A DNA stretch of 64,000 nucleotides from a bacterium SCSIO 12643 (GCA_024398135.1 CP073750.1:2976001-3040000); one strand, 5' to 3'; counted from the first letter of the stretch, positions 1-9,806 are shown. Program-made: numbers and translations. The notes: generated by a model not told the origin, from the letters alone.

Positions 1-135
1 TGAAATAATAATAAAGAGGAGTTTTATAGTATGCTTGCATAACAAAAATAGTGATTTATCTACTTATACCAAGTTTATTATCAGAAATTTCACATAATGG
101 TCATATTTCTACCAATTTGGGCAAGAAGAGGAAAT

Positions 136-143
136 TATTTTTG
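136..143 (+). promoter_or_regulatory. -7 box of the egtB promoter
   Basis: TATTTTTG matches the Bacteroidota -7 consensus TAnnTTTG, 23 nt before the egtB ATG. A TTTG at 116-119 could be the -33 element, but the 16-nt spacing is short. The rest of 1-166 shows no gene or RNA. Confidence 0.45.
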
Positions 144-166
144 ACAATAACATTTAAACCACGAAT

Positions 167-1330
167 ATGAAAAATGCACTCATAGAAAGATTTATGAATA
201 TACGTCTCCATACGGTGGAGATTTGTCAGCCGCTACAGGTAGAGGATTATGTGGCACAACCTATTGAAGATGTGAGTCCGCCCAAATGGCATTTGGCACA
301 TACCACATGGTTTTTTGAAACATTCGTTTTGAACACGGTGGAAGAATATGACCTTTTTGACGAACAGTATAGCTTTCTATTCAATTCCTATTATAACAAT
401 ATAGGTAAACGTGTGTCTCGAAATAAAAGGGGAGATATTACACGTCCGGGTGTGGATGAGATCATGGAATACCGTTCGCATGTCAATGATCAGATGGTGT
501 TGTTTATTGATAATATGACCCCGGATAAGTTTGAGTATTGGCGCCCGATCATTGAATTGGGTTTGCAACATGAGCAGCAACATCAGGAATTACTTTGGAC
601 CGATTTAAAATACATCCTAGGCGTGAGTCCGATTTTTCCGGTATATGCTTCGGTGAATCCAATCGACAATGAAATAGAGAAAGACGATATGGAGTTTATT
701 TCTATATCTGAGGGCGTCTATGAAATTGGGCATAAATCGGATGATTTTTGTTTTGATAATGAGTTGGGGGTACATAAGGTATTCCTGCATGACTTTGAAA
801 TTTCAGATCGTTTGGTAACCAATGCAGAATATTTAGAATTTATTGAAGCAGGAGGTTATGAAGATTTTAATCTATGGCATGATGAAGGCTGGAAATGGCT
901 ACAGGAAAACGAAATTGATAGCCCGTTGTATTGGCGACATATCAATGGAGGTTGGTTCGAGTTTACCTTAACCGGTTTAGAGGAAATTGATCCCAAACGT
1001 GCAGTAACCCACATCAGTTATTATGAAGCCTGGGCATATGCACATTGGAAAGGAATGCGTTTGCCAACGGAGTTTGAATGGGAAATTGCCAGTCAAAAAA
1101 TGGAGTGGGGTCATCGTTGGGAATGGACGAATAGTGCTTATTTAGCCTATCCAAATTATAAAAAAGCAGAAGGGGCTATTGGAGAGTATAACGGGAAGTT
1201 TATGATCAACCAAATGGTTTTAAGAGGTGCATCTGTAGCAACGAGCCCGAATCATAGTCGCTATACATACCGTAATTTCTGGCATGCGGAAGGACAATCT
1301 CAATTTACAGGAATTCGCCTTGCGAAATAG
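167..1330 (+). CDS. egtB: EgtB-type ergothioneine sulfoxide synthase
   Basis: Non-haem iron enzyme that forms the C-S bond between hercynine (trimethylhistidine) and a cysteine-type thiol in ergothioneine synthesis. The N-terminal DinB-like half carries the likely iron ligands: His45 in LAHTTWFF and His135/His139 in HEQQHQE. The C-terminal ~200 residues are a formylglycine-generating-enzyme (FGE)-like domain ending RGASVATSP and RYTYRNFW. The length of 387 aa fits short bacterial EgtB. The methyltransferase domain of the ovothiol enzyme OvoA is absent. The histidine methyltransferase gene egtD is not in the window and may lie to the left. The thiol donor cannot be read from sequence. Confidence 0.9.
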   Translation: MKNALIERFMNIRLHTVEICQPLQVEDYVAQPIEDVSPPKWHLAHTTWFFETFVLNTVEEYDLFDEQYSFLFNSYYNNIGKRVSRNKRGDITRPGVDEIMEYRSHVNDQMVLFIDNMTPDKFEYWRPIIELGLQHEQQHQELLWTDLKYILGVSPIFPVYASVNPIDNEIEKDDMEFISISEGVYEIGHKSDDFCFDNELGVHKVFLHDFEISDRLVTNAEYLEFIEAGGYEDFNLWHDEGWKWLQENEIDSPLYWRHINGGWFEFTLTGLEEIDPKRAVTHISYYEAWAYAHWKGMRLPTEFEWEIASQKMEWGHRWEWTNSAYLAYPNYKKAEGAIGEYNGKFMINQMVLRGASVATSPNHSRYTYRNFWHAEGQSQFTGIRLAK

Positions 1331-1474
1331 CCTGAACTGGAACTTTAGACAATAACATAGATCTGTTTAAAAGAAATTGTTTTTTCTTCTAATTAGATCG
1401 TGATCTCGTATTAAGTTGGACTTTGAAATGGTAATCAAATTTACCGTTAAGTGAACTTAATATAAGAGATCAAT

Positions 1475-2830
1475 ATGAGGATTCATTTTATTGCGATTGG
1501 CGGAAGTGCTATGCATAATTTGGCTTTGGCCATGCATGATAAAGGTTATCATGTAACCGGGAGTGATGATGAGGTTTTTGAACCATCAAAAGGTAGGTTA
1601 AAACAAGCTGGAATTTTACCGGAGGCTTTTGGATGGTATCCTGAAAAAATAACCGAAGACATCGATGCAGTGATTTTGGGAATGCATGCGCGAGCGGATA
1701 ATCCTGAATTGTTAAAAGCACAAGAATTAGGACTTTCGGTATACTCTTATCCGGAATTTATATACAATCAATCGGTAGATAAAAAGCGCGTAGTGATTGC
1801 CGGAAGTCATGGAAAGACTACGATTACTTCTATGATCTTACATGTGCTGAATTATTATAATCTGGATTTTGATTACATGGTAGGGGCGCAACTGGAAGGC
1901 TTTGACCGAATGGTGAAGTTGACTAAACAAGCTCCGATTATCATTTTAGAAGGGGATGAGTATTTATCATCACCTATAGACCGCAGACCTAAATTTATTT
2001 GGTACAAACCGCAGATTGCTTTGATTTCAGGAATTGCCTGGGATCATATCAATGTATTTCCAACTTTTGAAAATTATGTGTCTCAATTCTCGGATTTTGT
2101 AAAAACCATTGAACCGAATGGCGCATTGGTCTATTTTGAAGGAGATTCTGAGATTAAAAATATTGTTGGAGGAATCTCAGGAGGAGTTCAAACTTTTGGA
2201 TATGACACTCCTGAACATGAAGTGGCAGGAGGGAAGACCTCATTACTGGTTGACGGGAACAAAGTGGATTTAAATGTATTTGGAATTCACAATCTACAAA
2301 ACATGAATGGGGCACGATTGGTTTTAAATCAATTGGATATTACGGATGAAATGTTCTATGAGGCCATCGCGAATTTTGGTGGTGCGGCTAAAAGATTAGA
2401 GACGATTGCCGAAAATGAAAATACGGTAATCTATAAAGATTTTGCACATTCACCTTCCAAATTAAAAGCGACTTCATCTGCGGTAAAAGCGCAATGGCCG
2501 GAAAGAGAATTGGTGGCCGTAATGGAATTACATACATTCAGTAGTTTTAATCCGGAGTTCCTAAAAGAATATAGAGGCTCGTTTGATACCCCAGATTATG
2601 CCGTGTTGTTTTATTTACCGGAAACGGCAAAACATAAAAAGCTGCCGGAATTAACCATTCCTCAGGTTAAGGAAGCTTTTGGTAAGGAGGATCTGATTAT
2701 TATTAATACCACGGAAAAGCTTAAAGAATATTTAGAGGCCACGAACTGGAAGAATAAAAACCTACTATTTATGAGTTCTGGCAATTATGGAGGAATTCAT
2801 GTTGATTCTTATGCTCAGGAATTGATTTAG
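1475..2830 (+). CDS. mpl: Mpl-type UDP-MurNAc tripeptide ligase
   Basis: Mur-ligase family protein of 451 aa. It most resembles Mpl, which attaches recycled L-Ala-gamma-D-Glu-meso-DAP to UDP-MurNAc in the cytosol during murein recycling. The N-terminal UDP-binding Rossmann segment begins HFIAIGGSAMHNLAL. The ATP P-loop GSHGKTT is at residues 110-116, and the central domain has the EGDEY and AWDHINVFP motifs of the family. MurC is the main alternative, but the GGSAMHNLA N-terminus and the lack of a mur/fts cluster favour Mpl. A very strong terminator follows the stop codon. Confidence 0.85.
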   Translation: MRIHFIAIGGSAMHNLALAMHDKGYHVTGSDDEVFEPSKGRLKQAGILPEAFGWYPEKITEDIDAVILGMHARADNPELLKAQELGLSVYSYPEFIYNQSVDKKRVVIAGSHGKTTITSMILHVLNYYNLDFDYMVGAQLEGFDRMVKLTKQAPIIILEGDEYLSSPIDRRPKFIWYKPQIALISGIAWDHINVFPTFENYVSQFSDFVKTIEPNGALVYFEGDSEIKNIVGGISGGVQTFGYDTPEHEVAGGKTSLLVDGNKVDLNVFGIHNLQNMNGARLVLNQLDITDEMFYEAIANFGGAAKRLETIAENENTVIYKDFAHSPSKLKATSSAVKAQWPERELVAVMELHTFSSFNPEFLKEYRGSFDTPDYAVLFYLPETAKHKKLPELTIPQVKEAFGKEDLIIINTTEKLKEYLEATNWKNKNLLFMSSGNYGGIHVDSYAQELI

Positions 2831-2840
2831 AAAAAGTTTA

Positions 2841-2886
2841 AAGCAATAAAAAAGGCCTCGAATTTTCGAGGCCTTTTTTATTGCTT
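2841..2886. terminator. Bidirectional terminator between mpl and the S46 peptidase gene
   Basis: A perfect 22-bp inverted repeat with a 2-nt loop (2841-2862 and 2865-2886). The core is GGCCTCGAA/TTCGAGGCC, flanked by an A-run and a T-run, so it works in both directions between two converging genes. Confidence 0.9.
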
Positions 2887-2899
2887 AATTTTTTAGTTC

Positions 2900-5131
2900 T
2901 TAGTGAACTACATTTTGATCTACGTTTAATGAAGCTGGTTGTTGTTCTGCTTTAAGCTTTGCCTCTTCAGGAAGAACTAAATCCATTTCTTCAATTAAGT
3001 TTTTCGCACCGGCATATTTATCCATGATGAATAATACGTAACGGATATCCACAACAATCGTTCTTTGAATGTTTGGTTCGAAATAAATGTCACCACTCAT
3101 TGCTTCCCAGTTACCATCAAATGCGCAACCAATTAATTGCCCTTTTGCGTTGATTACCGGAGAACCGGAGTTACCACCTGTAATATCATTGTTAGTCAAG
3201 AAACACACTGGCATAGTACCATCCGGATTGGCATACTGACCATAGTTTTTGTCGTTGTATAAATCTACTAATTTTTGAGGAACAACAAACTCAGGATTTG
3301 AATTATCCTTTTTCTCCATCACACCTTTTAAAGTAGATTTAAAATCATAAGACACCGCATCATATGGCGCGTATGGTAATACTTGTCCATAAGTCAACCT
3401 CATAGTAGAGTTGGCGTTCGGAGCGTATTTTTTATTTGGATTCATTTCTCTCAATCCTTTTACAAATAGACGATTTCCTTTGTCTAAAAGATCGAAACTT
3501 TCTTTATACTCTCCACCCATGATTTCACGGTATTTTGCATATAAAGAACCCATTAATTTTCTTGCAGGATCTTTCTCTAAAGTTTTCAATTGCTTAGAGC
3601 TTACAAAGAACTCATTCATTTTTTCTTCAGAAGCGAAGATTGAATTTTCGAATAAACCTTCGGTCAATTTAGTAAAGTCTCCTTTGTTTTTCTTAACTAA
3701 GTCTAAGAAGTATTGAGGTTGTTGATCTTTTGGAAGATCGTTGTAGTACATTTCTAACATGGCAGCAGTAACTTCTTTATCTGTAGCCATATCGTAATCT
3801 TTAAAATGCTTAGCACTTCTACCTTTCAATCCTTGAATGAGTTTATCCACTTTCTTTGGATCAGGTTCGCCCATAGCTAAAGCTTTCTGAAGCCCATTTG
3901 CACGGTAAGAGAATAATAGAATCTCAGAACCTACAACAGCTTCGTAGAAATAAGTTGCTGATAAAACATAAGGTTTTTGTTTTTCGTAACCTTTTTCGAT
4001 TAAAGATAAAGCTTCACCGTATTCTGCTTTTCTGCTATCCGAAGCATTTACCCAATCAGAATAAGACTTTTCAATTTCTTGTTTTTTCTCGAAAACATGG
4101 TTTTTCTTCAATTGTTTGGTTTGTCCAATGAAGTATTTCCAGTAGTTAGATACACGTGCATATTTAGAAGCATATTTAATTCTGGTTGCATCGCTTTGAT
4201 CCATATGTTTTTTGTAGATATCTAATTTCTTATCACGAATTTTTACACGCGCAGGTTGATCTGTATCTACCGCTTGTTTTACTCCCCATGAAGTTAAGTA
4301 TCTATCCGTACTTCCAGGATATCCCATGATCATAGCATAATCATTTGCTTTTACACCTTGTAATGAAATAGGTAAGCTATGCTTAGGCTTTAATGGAATA
4401 TTGTTTTTAGAATAACCTGCAGGTTTTCCATCTTGACCAGTGTAAATTCTCAATACAGAGAAATCACCTGTGTGACGAGGCCACATCCAGTTATCTGTAT
4501 CACCACCATATTTACCTACTGATGATGGAGGTGCACCTACCAAACGAACATCTTTATAAGTAGTGTAAACAAAAAGGTAGAATTCATTTCCTTCGTAGAA
4601 AGACTTTACATTAGCATCAAATTTACCTTCTTCTTTCGCTACATTTTCGATTGAATCTGCTAAGTGAGAAATTATTCCCTGACGCTCTTCTTCAGTCATT
4701 TTTTCGTTTAATTGACTGTTGATGATTTCAGAAACATCTTCCATTCTTTCTAAGAAAGAAGCAGTCATTCCTTGTGCTTGTAGCTCCTGATCTTTGCTAT
4801 ACGCCCAAAATCCATCAGTTAAGTAATCGTGCTCAGGAGAAGAGTTACTTTGAATCGCTCCAAATGCACAGTGGTGATTGGTTAACGTTAAACCTTCTTT
4901 AGAAATGATCTCAGCAGTACAACTTCCACCACTTAACATTACAATCGCATCTTTCAAACTACTGTGATTGATACTGTAAATTTCCTCAGCTGTTAACTTT
5001 AATCCTTCTTTTTGCATATCAGCATAATTCAATCTGCCGATAAACATAGGTAACCACATTCCTTCATCAGCTTTTACACCAAATGGCATGGCCATCAAGA
5101 ATGCGAATACTATAATAATTCCTTTTTTCAT
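2900..5131 (-). CDS. S46 family dipeptidyl-peptidase (DPP7-like)
   Basis: Exported serine exopeptidase that releases dipeptides from peptides in the periplasm. A signal peptide covers residues 1-21. The chymotrypsin-like triad motifs are LTNHHCAFG (His, about 86-87), DTDNWMWPRHTGDF (Asp) and GGNSGSP (Ser655). The segment after the nucleophile reads AFDGNWEAMSGD. As I recall the family, Gly at this position marks DPP7 (hydrophobic P1), whereas DPP11 (Asp/Glu P1) has Arg. The 743-aa length is normal for S46. The gene stands alone, with a long terminator behind it. Confidence 0.92.
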   Translation of the reverse strand: MKKGIIIVFAFLMAMPFGVKADEGMWLPMFIGRLNYADMQKEGLKLTAEEIYSINHSSLKDAIVMLSGGSCTAEIISKEGLTLTNHHCAFGAIQSNSSPEHDYLTDGFWAYSKDQELQAQGMTASFLERMEDVSEIINSQLNEKMTEEERQGIISHLADSIENVAKEEGKFDANVKSFYEGNEFYLFVYTTYKDVRLVGAPPSSVGKYGGDTDNWMWPRHTGDFSVLRIYTGQDGKPAGYSKNNIPLKPKHSLPISLQGVKANDYAMIMGYPGSTDRYLTSWGVKQAVDTDQPARVKIRDKKLDIYKKHMDQSDATRIKYASKYARVSNYWKYFIGQTKQLKKNHVFEKKQEIEKSYSDWVNASDSRKAEYGEALSLIEKGYEKQKPYVLSATYFYEAVVGSEILLFSYRANGLQKALAMGEPDPKKVDKLIQGLKGRSAKHFKDYDMATDKEVTAAMLEMYYNDLPKDQQPQYFLDLVKKNKGDFTKLTEGLFENSIFASEEKMNEFFVSSKQLKTLEKDPARKLMGSLYAKYREIMGGEYKESFDLLDKGNRLFVKGLREMNPNKKYAPNANSTMRLTYGQVLPYAPYDAVSYDFKSTLKGVMEKKDNSNPEFVVPQKLVDLYNDKNYGQYANPDGTMPVCFLTNNDITGGNSGSPVINAKGQLIGCAFDGNWEAMSGDIYFEPNIQRTIVVDIRYVLFIMDKYAGAKNLIEEMDLVLPEEAKLKAEQQPASLNVDQNVVH

Positions 5132-5311
5132 TTTAATAGTTTTTATTCTGATTGCAAGGGTAACTAAAAAATGTCGATTATTTGATGATTTTTATGTGTA
5201 TGGAAGAGAGATTTGATGAAGGGCAATAAATAAAAATGTATTGCACTGGGTGTTCTGCACAATATTATTCATCTTTACCCTTGATATAATTTTATTTAAG
5301 AAAATTAGTCT

Positions 5312-5782
5312 ATGAAAGATTTGAGAAGAGCCAGGTGGATGTTGTGGCTGTTTAGCATTTTCAAGATTCCGTTAATAGGTTTTGTAAGACCCAGATTAAT
5401 TGAGTTGTCTGATGAAAGTATGGTGATCAAAATCCCTTTAAGAAGGAGAACCCGAAATCACCTGGACTCGATGTATTTTGGGGCTTTAGCTATCGGTGCG
5501 GATTTGGCTGGTGCATTTCAGGCATTTTATGTAGCGGATAAGCGGAAAACGAAAATGTCAATTGTGTTTAAAAACTTCCATGCTGAATTCTTAAAGAGAC
5601 CTGAAAGTGATGTCTATTTTGTATCTGAAGCAGGAAAGCAAATTGAACAAATGATTAATGAAACCCTAAAAAATAAAGAACGTGTAACGGAACCCATCAA
5701 GATTCAGGCGATCATCAACTACGGAAAGAATCAGGAGGTAGTGGCGGAATTTGATTTAGGATTATCGGTTAAGGCCAAATAG
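5312..5782 (+). CDS. DUF4442 hotdog-fold thioesterase-like protein
   Basis: A 156-aa protein with the DUF4442 pattern: a hydrophobic basic N-terminus (RRARWMLWLFSIFKIPLIGFVRPR), RRRTRNHLDSMYFGAL in the middle and a C-terminal beta-strand region. The family is related to hotdog acyl-CoA thioesterases, but its substrate is unknown. It ends 3 nt before glpD on the same strand, so the two are probably cotranscribed. A role in lipid or glycerolipid turnover is inference from that pairing. No signal peptide is visible. Confidence 0.75.
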   Translation: MKDLRRARWMLWLFSIFKIPLIGFVRPRLIELSDESMVIKIPLRRRTRNHLDSMYFGALAIGADLAGAFQAFYVADKRKTKMSIVFKNFHAEFLKRPESDVYFVSEAGKQIEQMINETLKNKERVTEPIKIQAIINYGKNQEVVAEFDLGLSVKAK

Positions 5783-5785
5783 CAT

Positions 5786-7363
5786 ATGAATAGAGCAACT
5801 GGGATTTCAAAATTGGCCGATGCTGATCACATTTGGGATGTGGTGATTATTGGCGGAGGTGCTTCGGGTTTAGGTGCTGCTGTAGACGCAGCTTGTAGAG
5901 GTTATTCTACACTTTTATTAGAACAATACGATTTTGCCAAAGGGACTTCTTCGCGAAGTACCAAGTTGGTACATGGAGGAGTAAGGTATTTGGCGCAGGG
6001 AGATATTTCATTGGTGTTGGAAGCATTACGTGAAAGAGGATTGCTGAAAAACAATGCGCCTCATTTATTTGAAAACAGAGAGTTCATTATCCCGAATTAC
6101 AGATGGTGGGGAGGTACATTTTATACATTGGGTCTGAAGATGTATGATAAAATGGCTGGTGATCTTGGATTAGGGCCGTCTACGCATATTTCTAAAGAGG
6201 AGGTGATGGATTACATTCCCAATTTGATTGAAGAGGATTTATATGGTGGGGTGATCTATCATGACGGACAATTTGATGATTCCAGATTAGCTGTAAATCT
6301 GGCACAGACCGTTCATGATTTAGGCGGAACGGTTATTAATTATTGTCGGGTGTCCGGTTTAATAAAGTCTGATGAAGGACTCATGGAAGGAGTGACGGCA
6401 ATAGATGGAGAAACTGGAAAAGAGTATCAGATTAAGGCCAAATCAGTAGTCAATGCCACTGGTGTTTTTGTCGATGAAATCTTAACAATGGATGATGAAG
6501 ATCATCAACCAATGGTCATGCCCAGTCAGGGAGTACATTTAGTGATCGAGCGTGATTTTTTACTTAATGATTATGCGATAATGATTCCTAAAACATCAGA
6601 TGGACGTGTTTTGTTTGCGGTACCCTGGCATGATAAAGTGATTCTGGGAACCACGGATATTCCAAAGTCTGAGCCTCAAATTGAACCGATGGCTACGGAA
6701 GAAGAGGTGGATTTTATTTTAGGGATGGCCAAACACTTTTTGGTACGTCATCCCAAAAGAGAAGATGTGTTGAGCGTTTTTGCCGGACTTAGACCATTGG
6801 CGGCAGTACCTTCAAATGATGGAGAAGAAACCGAAACCAAGGAGATTTCAAGAAACCATAAAGTGCTGGTTTCATTATCAGGACTGATTACAGTTATTGG
6901 AGGAAAGTGGACCACTTACCGTCAAATGGGAGAAGATGTGATCAATAAAGTGGGATTAATATTAGGAGGTACCAAACGAATGAGTACGACTGAGAATTTA
7001 ACGATTCATGGTGCTGCATACGGTTTGGATTTTGATGTCCATTGGCATATTTACGGTTCGGATTTACCCTATATTCAGGAATTGATCCAAAAGCAACCTG
7101 AACTATCAGAACCCATTCATTCAGATTTACCTTATACCAAAGCCGAGGTCATTTGGTCTGTGAGAAATGAAATGGCACGTACGGTGGAAGATATTTTAGC
7201 AAGAAGAACCCGCGCATTGTTTTTAAATGCTAAAGCCAGTATTCATATGGCTCCAATTGTGGCCAAATTAATGGCTGACGAGTTGAATTATGATGAACAA
7301 TGGGAATTAGAACAAGTCAAGGAGTTTACCCAATTGGCTCAGAATTACATTTTAGAAAAGTAA
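5786..7363 (+). CDS. glpD: FAD-dependent glycerol-3-phosphate dehydrogenase
   Basis: Oxidises sn-glycerol 3-phosphate to dihydroxyacetone phosphate and passes electrons to quinone at the inner membrane face. The FAD dinucleotide motif VVIIGGGASGLGAA is near residue 20, followed by GTSSRSTKLVHGGVRYL, which is diagnostic for GlpA/GlpD. Further motifs are GVHLVIERDF, LGTTDIP and the C-terminal DAO_C segment ending in ARRTRALFL. The length of 525 aa is normal. The start is 3 nt after the DUF4442 stop. The gene faces the symporter gene with only a 3-nt gap. No glycerol kinase or facilitator gene is nearby. Confidence 0.93.
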   Translation: MNRATGISKLADADHIWDVVIIGGGASGLGAAVDAACRGYSTLLLEQYDFAKGTSSRSTKLVHGGVRYLAQGDISLVLEALRERGLLKNNAPHLFENREFIIPNYRWWGGTFYTLGLKMYDKMAGDLGLGPSTHISKEEVMDYIPNLIEEDLYGGVIYHDGQFDDSRLAVNLAQTVHDLGGTVINYCRVSGLIKSDEGLMEGVTAIDGETGKEYQIKAKSVVNATGVFVDEILTMDDEDHQPMVMPSQGVHLVIERDFLLNDYAIMIPKTSDGRVLFAVPWHDKVILGTTDIPKSEPQIEPMATEEEVDFILGMAKHFLVRHPKREDVLSVFAGLRPLAAVPSNDGEETETKEISRNHKVLVSLSGLITVIGGKWTTYRQMGEDVINKVGLILGGTKRMSTTENLTIHGAAYGLDFDVHWHIYGSDLPYIQELIQKQPELSEPIHSDLPYTKAEVIWSVRNEMARTVEDILARRTRALFLNAKASIHMAPIVAKLMADELNYDEQWELEQVKEFTQLAQNYILEK

Positions 7364-7366
7364 GTT

Positions 7367-9256
7367 TTACCACTTCATCTTTTTCATCAAATACGAGAGG
7401 CTAAATAATCCTGCGAAGCCAATTAAAGTCCAGATACCTGCAGAAGTGTATTGACCGAAAATCCATTTTCCTACCGCAAACAAAAAGGAATAGGTCATCG
7501 TGACAGCGCTGAACCATAATCCGAATAGCATTTTCAAATTGGAGGGAGGAGCCTCTTGTCCAGCTTGTTGATATACGGGAGTCCACCAACCATCTGGTTG
7601 AATTTGATCAATAAATTGGATCAGTTTTTCAGATGCAACAGGAGGTGTACTCATCGTGGCAATAATCCATGAAATCGTGGTAAACAATACCGTAAAGTAA
7701 AAAGTACCTTTATGCGTTACAAATTCAGGTCCCATGGCTGGCGTCAATATCCAATGTCCAATAGCAAATCCAATGAATGGGGCAATCATACCCACAATTT
7801 CACTCCAGGCATTAATTCGCCACCAATACCATCGGATAATGAGTACAGCTCCTAAACCTGCACCAGCTTCCATAATAAATTCCCATACCCCGGATATACT
7901 ATTGATTTGAGTAGTGACAATAATTCCTATGATCATTAAGAACACCGTAGCCAAACGGGATATGGTGATAATCTGTTTGTTGTCTATTTCCTTTTTAGAA
8001 AAGAAAGGAAGGTATAAATCGTTTACAATAAAACTGGCTCCCATGTTCAGTTGTGTGGAGATGGTGCTTAAATAAGCGGCAAGGAAAGCCACCAATAAAA
8101 GTCCTTTTAATCCATTTGGTAAGAAGTCCTGCATGGCATACACATAACCCAGTCTCTGATTATATGCATAGTTGATGGCCCGTTCGATTTCCGGAGTGGT
8201 ATTTTGAAATGTTTGTAATACTTCTTGAAGAGTTGCTCCCGATTCTTTCATTTTGTAAATCTGTGCCGAGATTTCCTGATCTGAAATAGCATATTCCGGA
8301 GCATAAAGTGATATGGCCGCCAACGCTACAATAATCCATGGCCAGGGACGTAAAACATAATGCGCTACTTGAAAGAAGAGCGTAGCTTTCAATGAATCTT
8401 TTTCGGTTTTAACGGCCATCATTCTTTGGGCGATGTATCCACCCCCACCAGGTTCTGATCCCGGATACCAACTAGCCCACCATTGTACACCTACAAATGC
8501 CAGAAAAGCGCCAATACTTAAGGAAAATACATGCACATTATTGGAGACACTTTCATTTAAAGAAGGGAAAAAATCAAAGTAAAATTCAGGCAATTTTTCT
8601 GTGAGTGTTTGCATTCCGCCAACTTCAGAGGCGTTTAATACTAGAACACTTAATATTAAGGTTCCGGTCATGGCGATAATAAACTGGACAGTATCCGTAA
8701 TGGCAACTCCTAATAATCCTGAAAGCGAAGAATAAGTGACTGCAATAGCCATTGCACCAAAGGTGTAATAAAACACCTGACCTTCCGGAATATTAAAGAA
8801 TGTAACCAGTAAGGTGTTTAAAGCGAGATTTACCCACGCAATCACCATACTATTCATAAATATACCCAGATATACGGATTTAAAACCACGTAGTATTTTG
8901 GCTTCCTTACCGCTATATCTGATATCAATAAGTTCTAATTCGGTTAGGATATTGGCACGTCTCCAATAACGTGCAAAGAAGAATGTGGTTAACATTCCTC
9001 CAGCCAAAAAACTCCACCAAAGCCAGTTTTTGGAAATCCCGCCTTGCGCTACCAGTTCAGAAACAGCCAATGGCGTATCGGCAGCAAATGTGGTGGCCAC
9101 CATACTGATCCCTGCAATATACCAGGGTAGATTTCGGCCGCCCAAAAAGAAATTGGCCAAACTCCCTTCGGCTTTACCTTTTAGCCGAATACCAATGACA
9201 AGTGAAAGGATTAAAAATCCTACAATGATGATCCAGTCTAAAGAAGATAATTCCAT
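7367..9256 (-). CDS. Sodium:solute symporter (SSS family)
   Basis: A 629-aa polytopic inner-membrane transporter with the SSS architecture: residues 5-20 form the first membrane segment, followed by GGRNLPWYIAGISMVATTFAADTPLAVSEL, where the family's Na+ and substrate sites begin. Many further helices follow. A loop of about 60 residues rich in charged and polar positions (EISAQIYKMKESG) sits in the middle. The substrate cannot be assigned. It converges on glpD with no terminator visible in the 3-nt gap. Confidence 0.88.
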   Translation of the reverse strand: MELSSLDWIIIVGFLILSLVIGIRLKGKAEGSLANFFLGGRNLPWYIAGISMVATTFAADTPLAVSELVAQGGISKNWLWWSFLAGGMLTTFFFARYWRRANILTELELIDIRYSGKEAKILRGFKSVYLGIFMNSMVIAWVNLALNTLLVTFFNIPEGQVFYYTFGAMAIAVTYSSLSGLLGVAITDTVQFIIAMTGTLILSVLVLNASEVGGMQTLTEKLPEFYFDFFPSLNESVSNNVHVFSLSIGAFLAFVGVQWWASWYPGSEPGGGGYIAQRMMAVKTEKDSLKATLFFQVAHYVLRPWPWIIVALAAISLYAPEYAISDQEISAQIYKMKESGATLQEVLQTFQNTTPEIERAINYAYNQRLGYVYAMQDFLPNGLKGLLLVAFLAAYLSTISTQLNMGASFIVNDLYLPFFSKKEIDNKQIITISRLATVFLMIIGIIVTTQINSISGVWEFIMEAGAGLGAVLIIRWYWWRINAWSEIVGMIAPFIGFAIGHWILTPAMGPEFVTHKGTFYFTVLFTTISWIIATMSTPPVASEKLIQFIDQIQPDGWWTPVYQQAGQEAPPSNLKMLFGLWFSAVTMTYSFLFAVGKWIFGQYTSAGIWTLIGFAGLFSLSYLMKKMKW

Positions 9257-9362
9257 AAAAAATAGCTTTATACAAGAATAGTTTATTTCAAATGGAGAAT
9301 AGAGTGGTGTGGATCAATTTATATTCAGCCTGAATTGTTAATTCAAGATGGACTTAAAAAAC

Positions 9363-9370
9363 TAACTTTG
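9363..9370 (+). promoter_or_regulatory. -7 box of the rnpB promoter
   Basis: TAACTTTG matches TAnnTTTG. Its G lies about 5 nt before the predicted 5' end of RNase P RNA, the expected distance to the transcription start. A TTG at 9335-9337 is 25 nt upstream, longer than usual. Confidence 0.65.
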
Positions 9371-9373
9371 CGG

Positions 9374-9726
9374 TGCAAATCGGCTTATCGCGGTTTCATT
9401 TAATGAAAGTGAGGAAAGTCCGGACATCACAGAGTAGCCTGCTTCCTAACTGGAAGGCGTCAATTCAATTGATGACAGCAAGTGCAGCAGAGAGTAAACT
9501 ACCTCATTGGAAACAAAGGGGAAAAGGTGAAAGGGTGGGGTAAGAGCCCACCAGTACATTTGGCGACAAGTGTAGCTGGGTAAACCTCAGGCGATGAAAG
9601 GTCAAATAAACTTCGGTTTGAGGGCGACTCGTCCGAACGGAGAGGGTGGACTGCTTGATCCCGTGAGTGATTGCGGGGCTAGATAAATGATAAGCTATTA
9701 CAGAATCCGGCTTATAGATTTGCATT
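9374..9726 (+). ncRNA. rnpB: RNase P RNA, bacterial type A
   Basis: Catalytic RNA that removes 5' leaders from pre-tRNAs. The universal block GAGGAAAGTCCGGAC is at 9411-9425. GGTAAGAGCCCACC (9539-9552) and GGGTAAACCTC (around 9578-9588) are conserved internal blocks. TGCTTGATCC and GATTGCGGGGCTAGATAAATGA precede the 3' block ACAGAATCCGGCTTAT (9700-9715). The ends pair: TGCAAATC at 9374-9381 with GATTTGCA at 9717-9724, forming helix P1. Exact ends are uncertain by a few bases. Confidence 0.96.
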
Positions 9727-9730
9727 ACAT

Positions 9731-9763
9731 AAAGGAGTTGTCTACGGATGACTCCTTTTCCAT
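9731..9763 (+). terminator. rnpB terminator
   Basis: AAAGGAGT (9731-9738) pairs with ACTCCTTT (9751-9758) around a 12-nt loop, followed by a short T-rich tail, directly after the RNase P RNA. Confidence 0.65.
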
Positions 9764-9773
9764 TTTAGGGTAC

Positions 9774-9806
9774 AAAAAAGGGGAAGCAAACTGCTTCCCC
9801 TTTTTT
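9774..9806. terminator. Bidirectional terminator between rnpB and the alpha-oxoamine synthase gene
   Basis: A perfect 15-bp inverted repeat, AAAAAAGGGGAAGCA/TGCTTCCCCTTTTTT, with loop AAC. It has an A-run on one side and a T-run on the other, so it can terminate in both directions. It is 16 nt past the stop codon of the minus-strand gene. Confidence 0.9.

Noticed and set aside
5155-5162. Promoter of the S46 peptidase gene from TACCCTTG
   Set aside because: It has one mismatch to TAnnTTTG and no TTG at the -33 position.
9504-9725. A 73-codon frame opposite RNase P RNA
   Set aside because: The region is explained by the conserved structured RNA.
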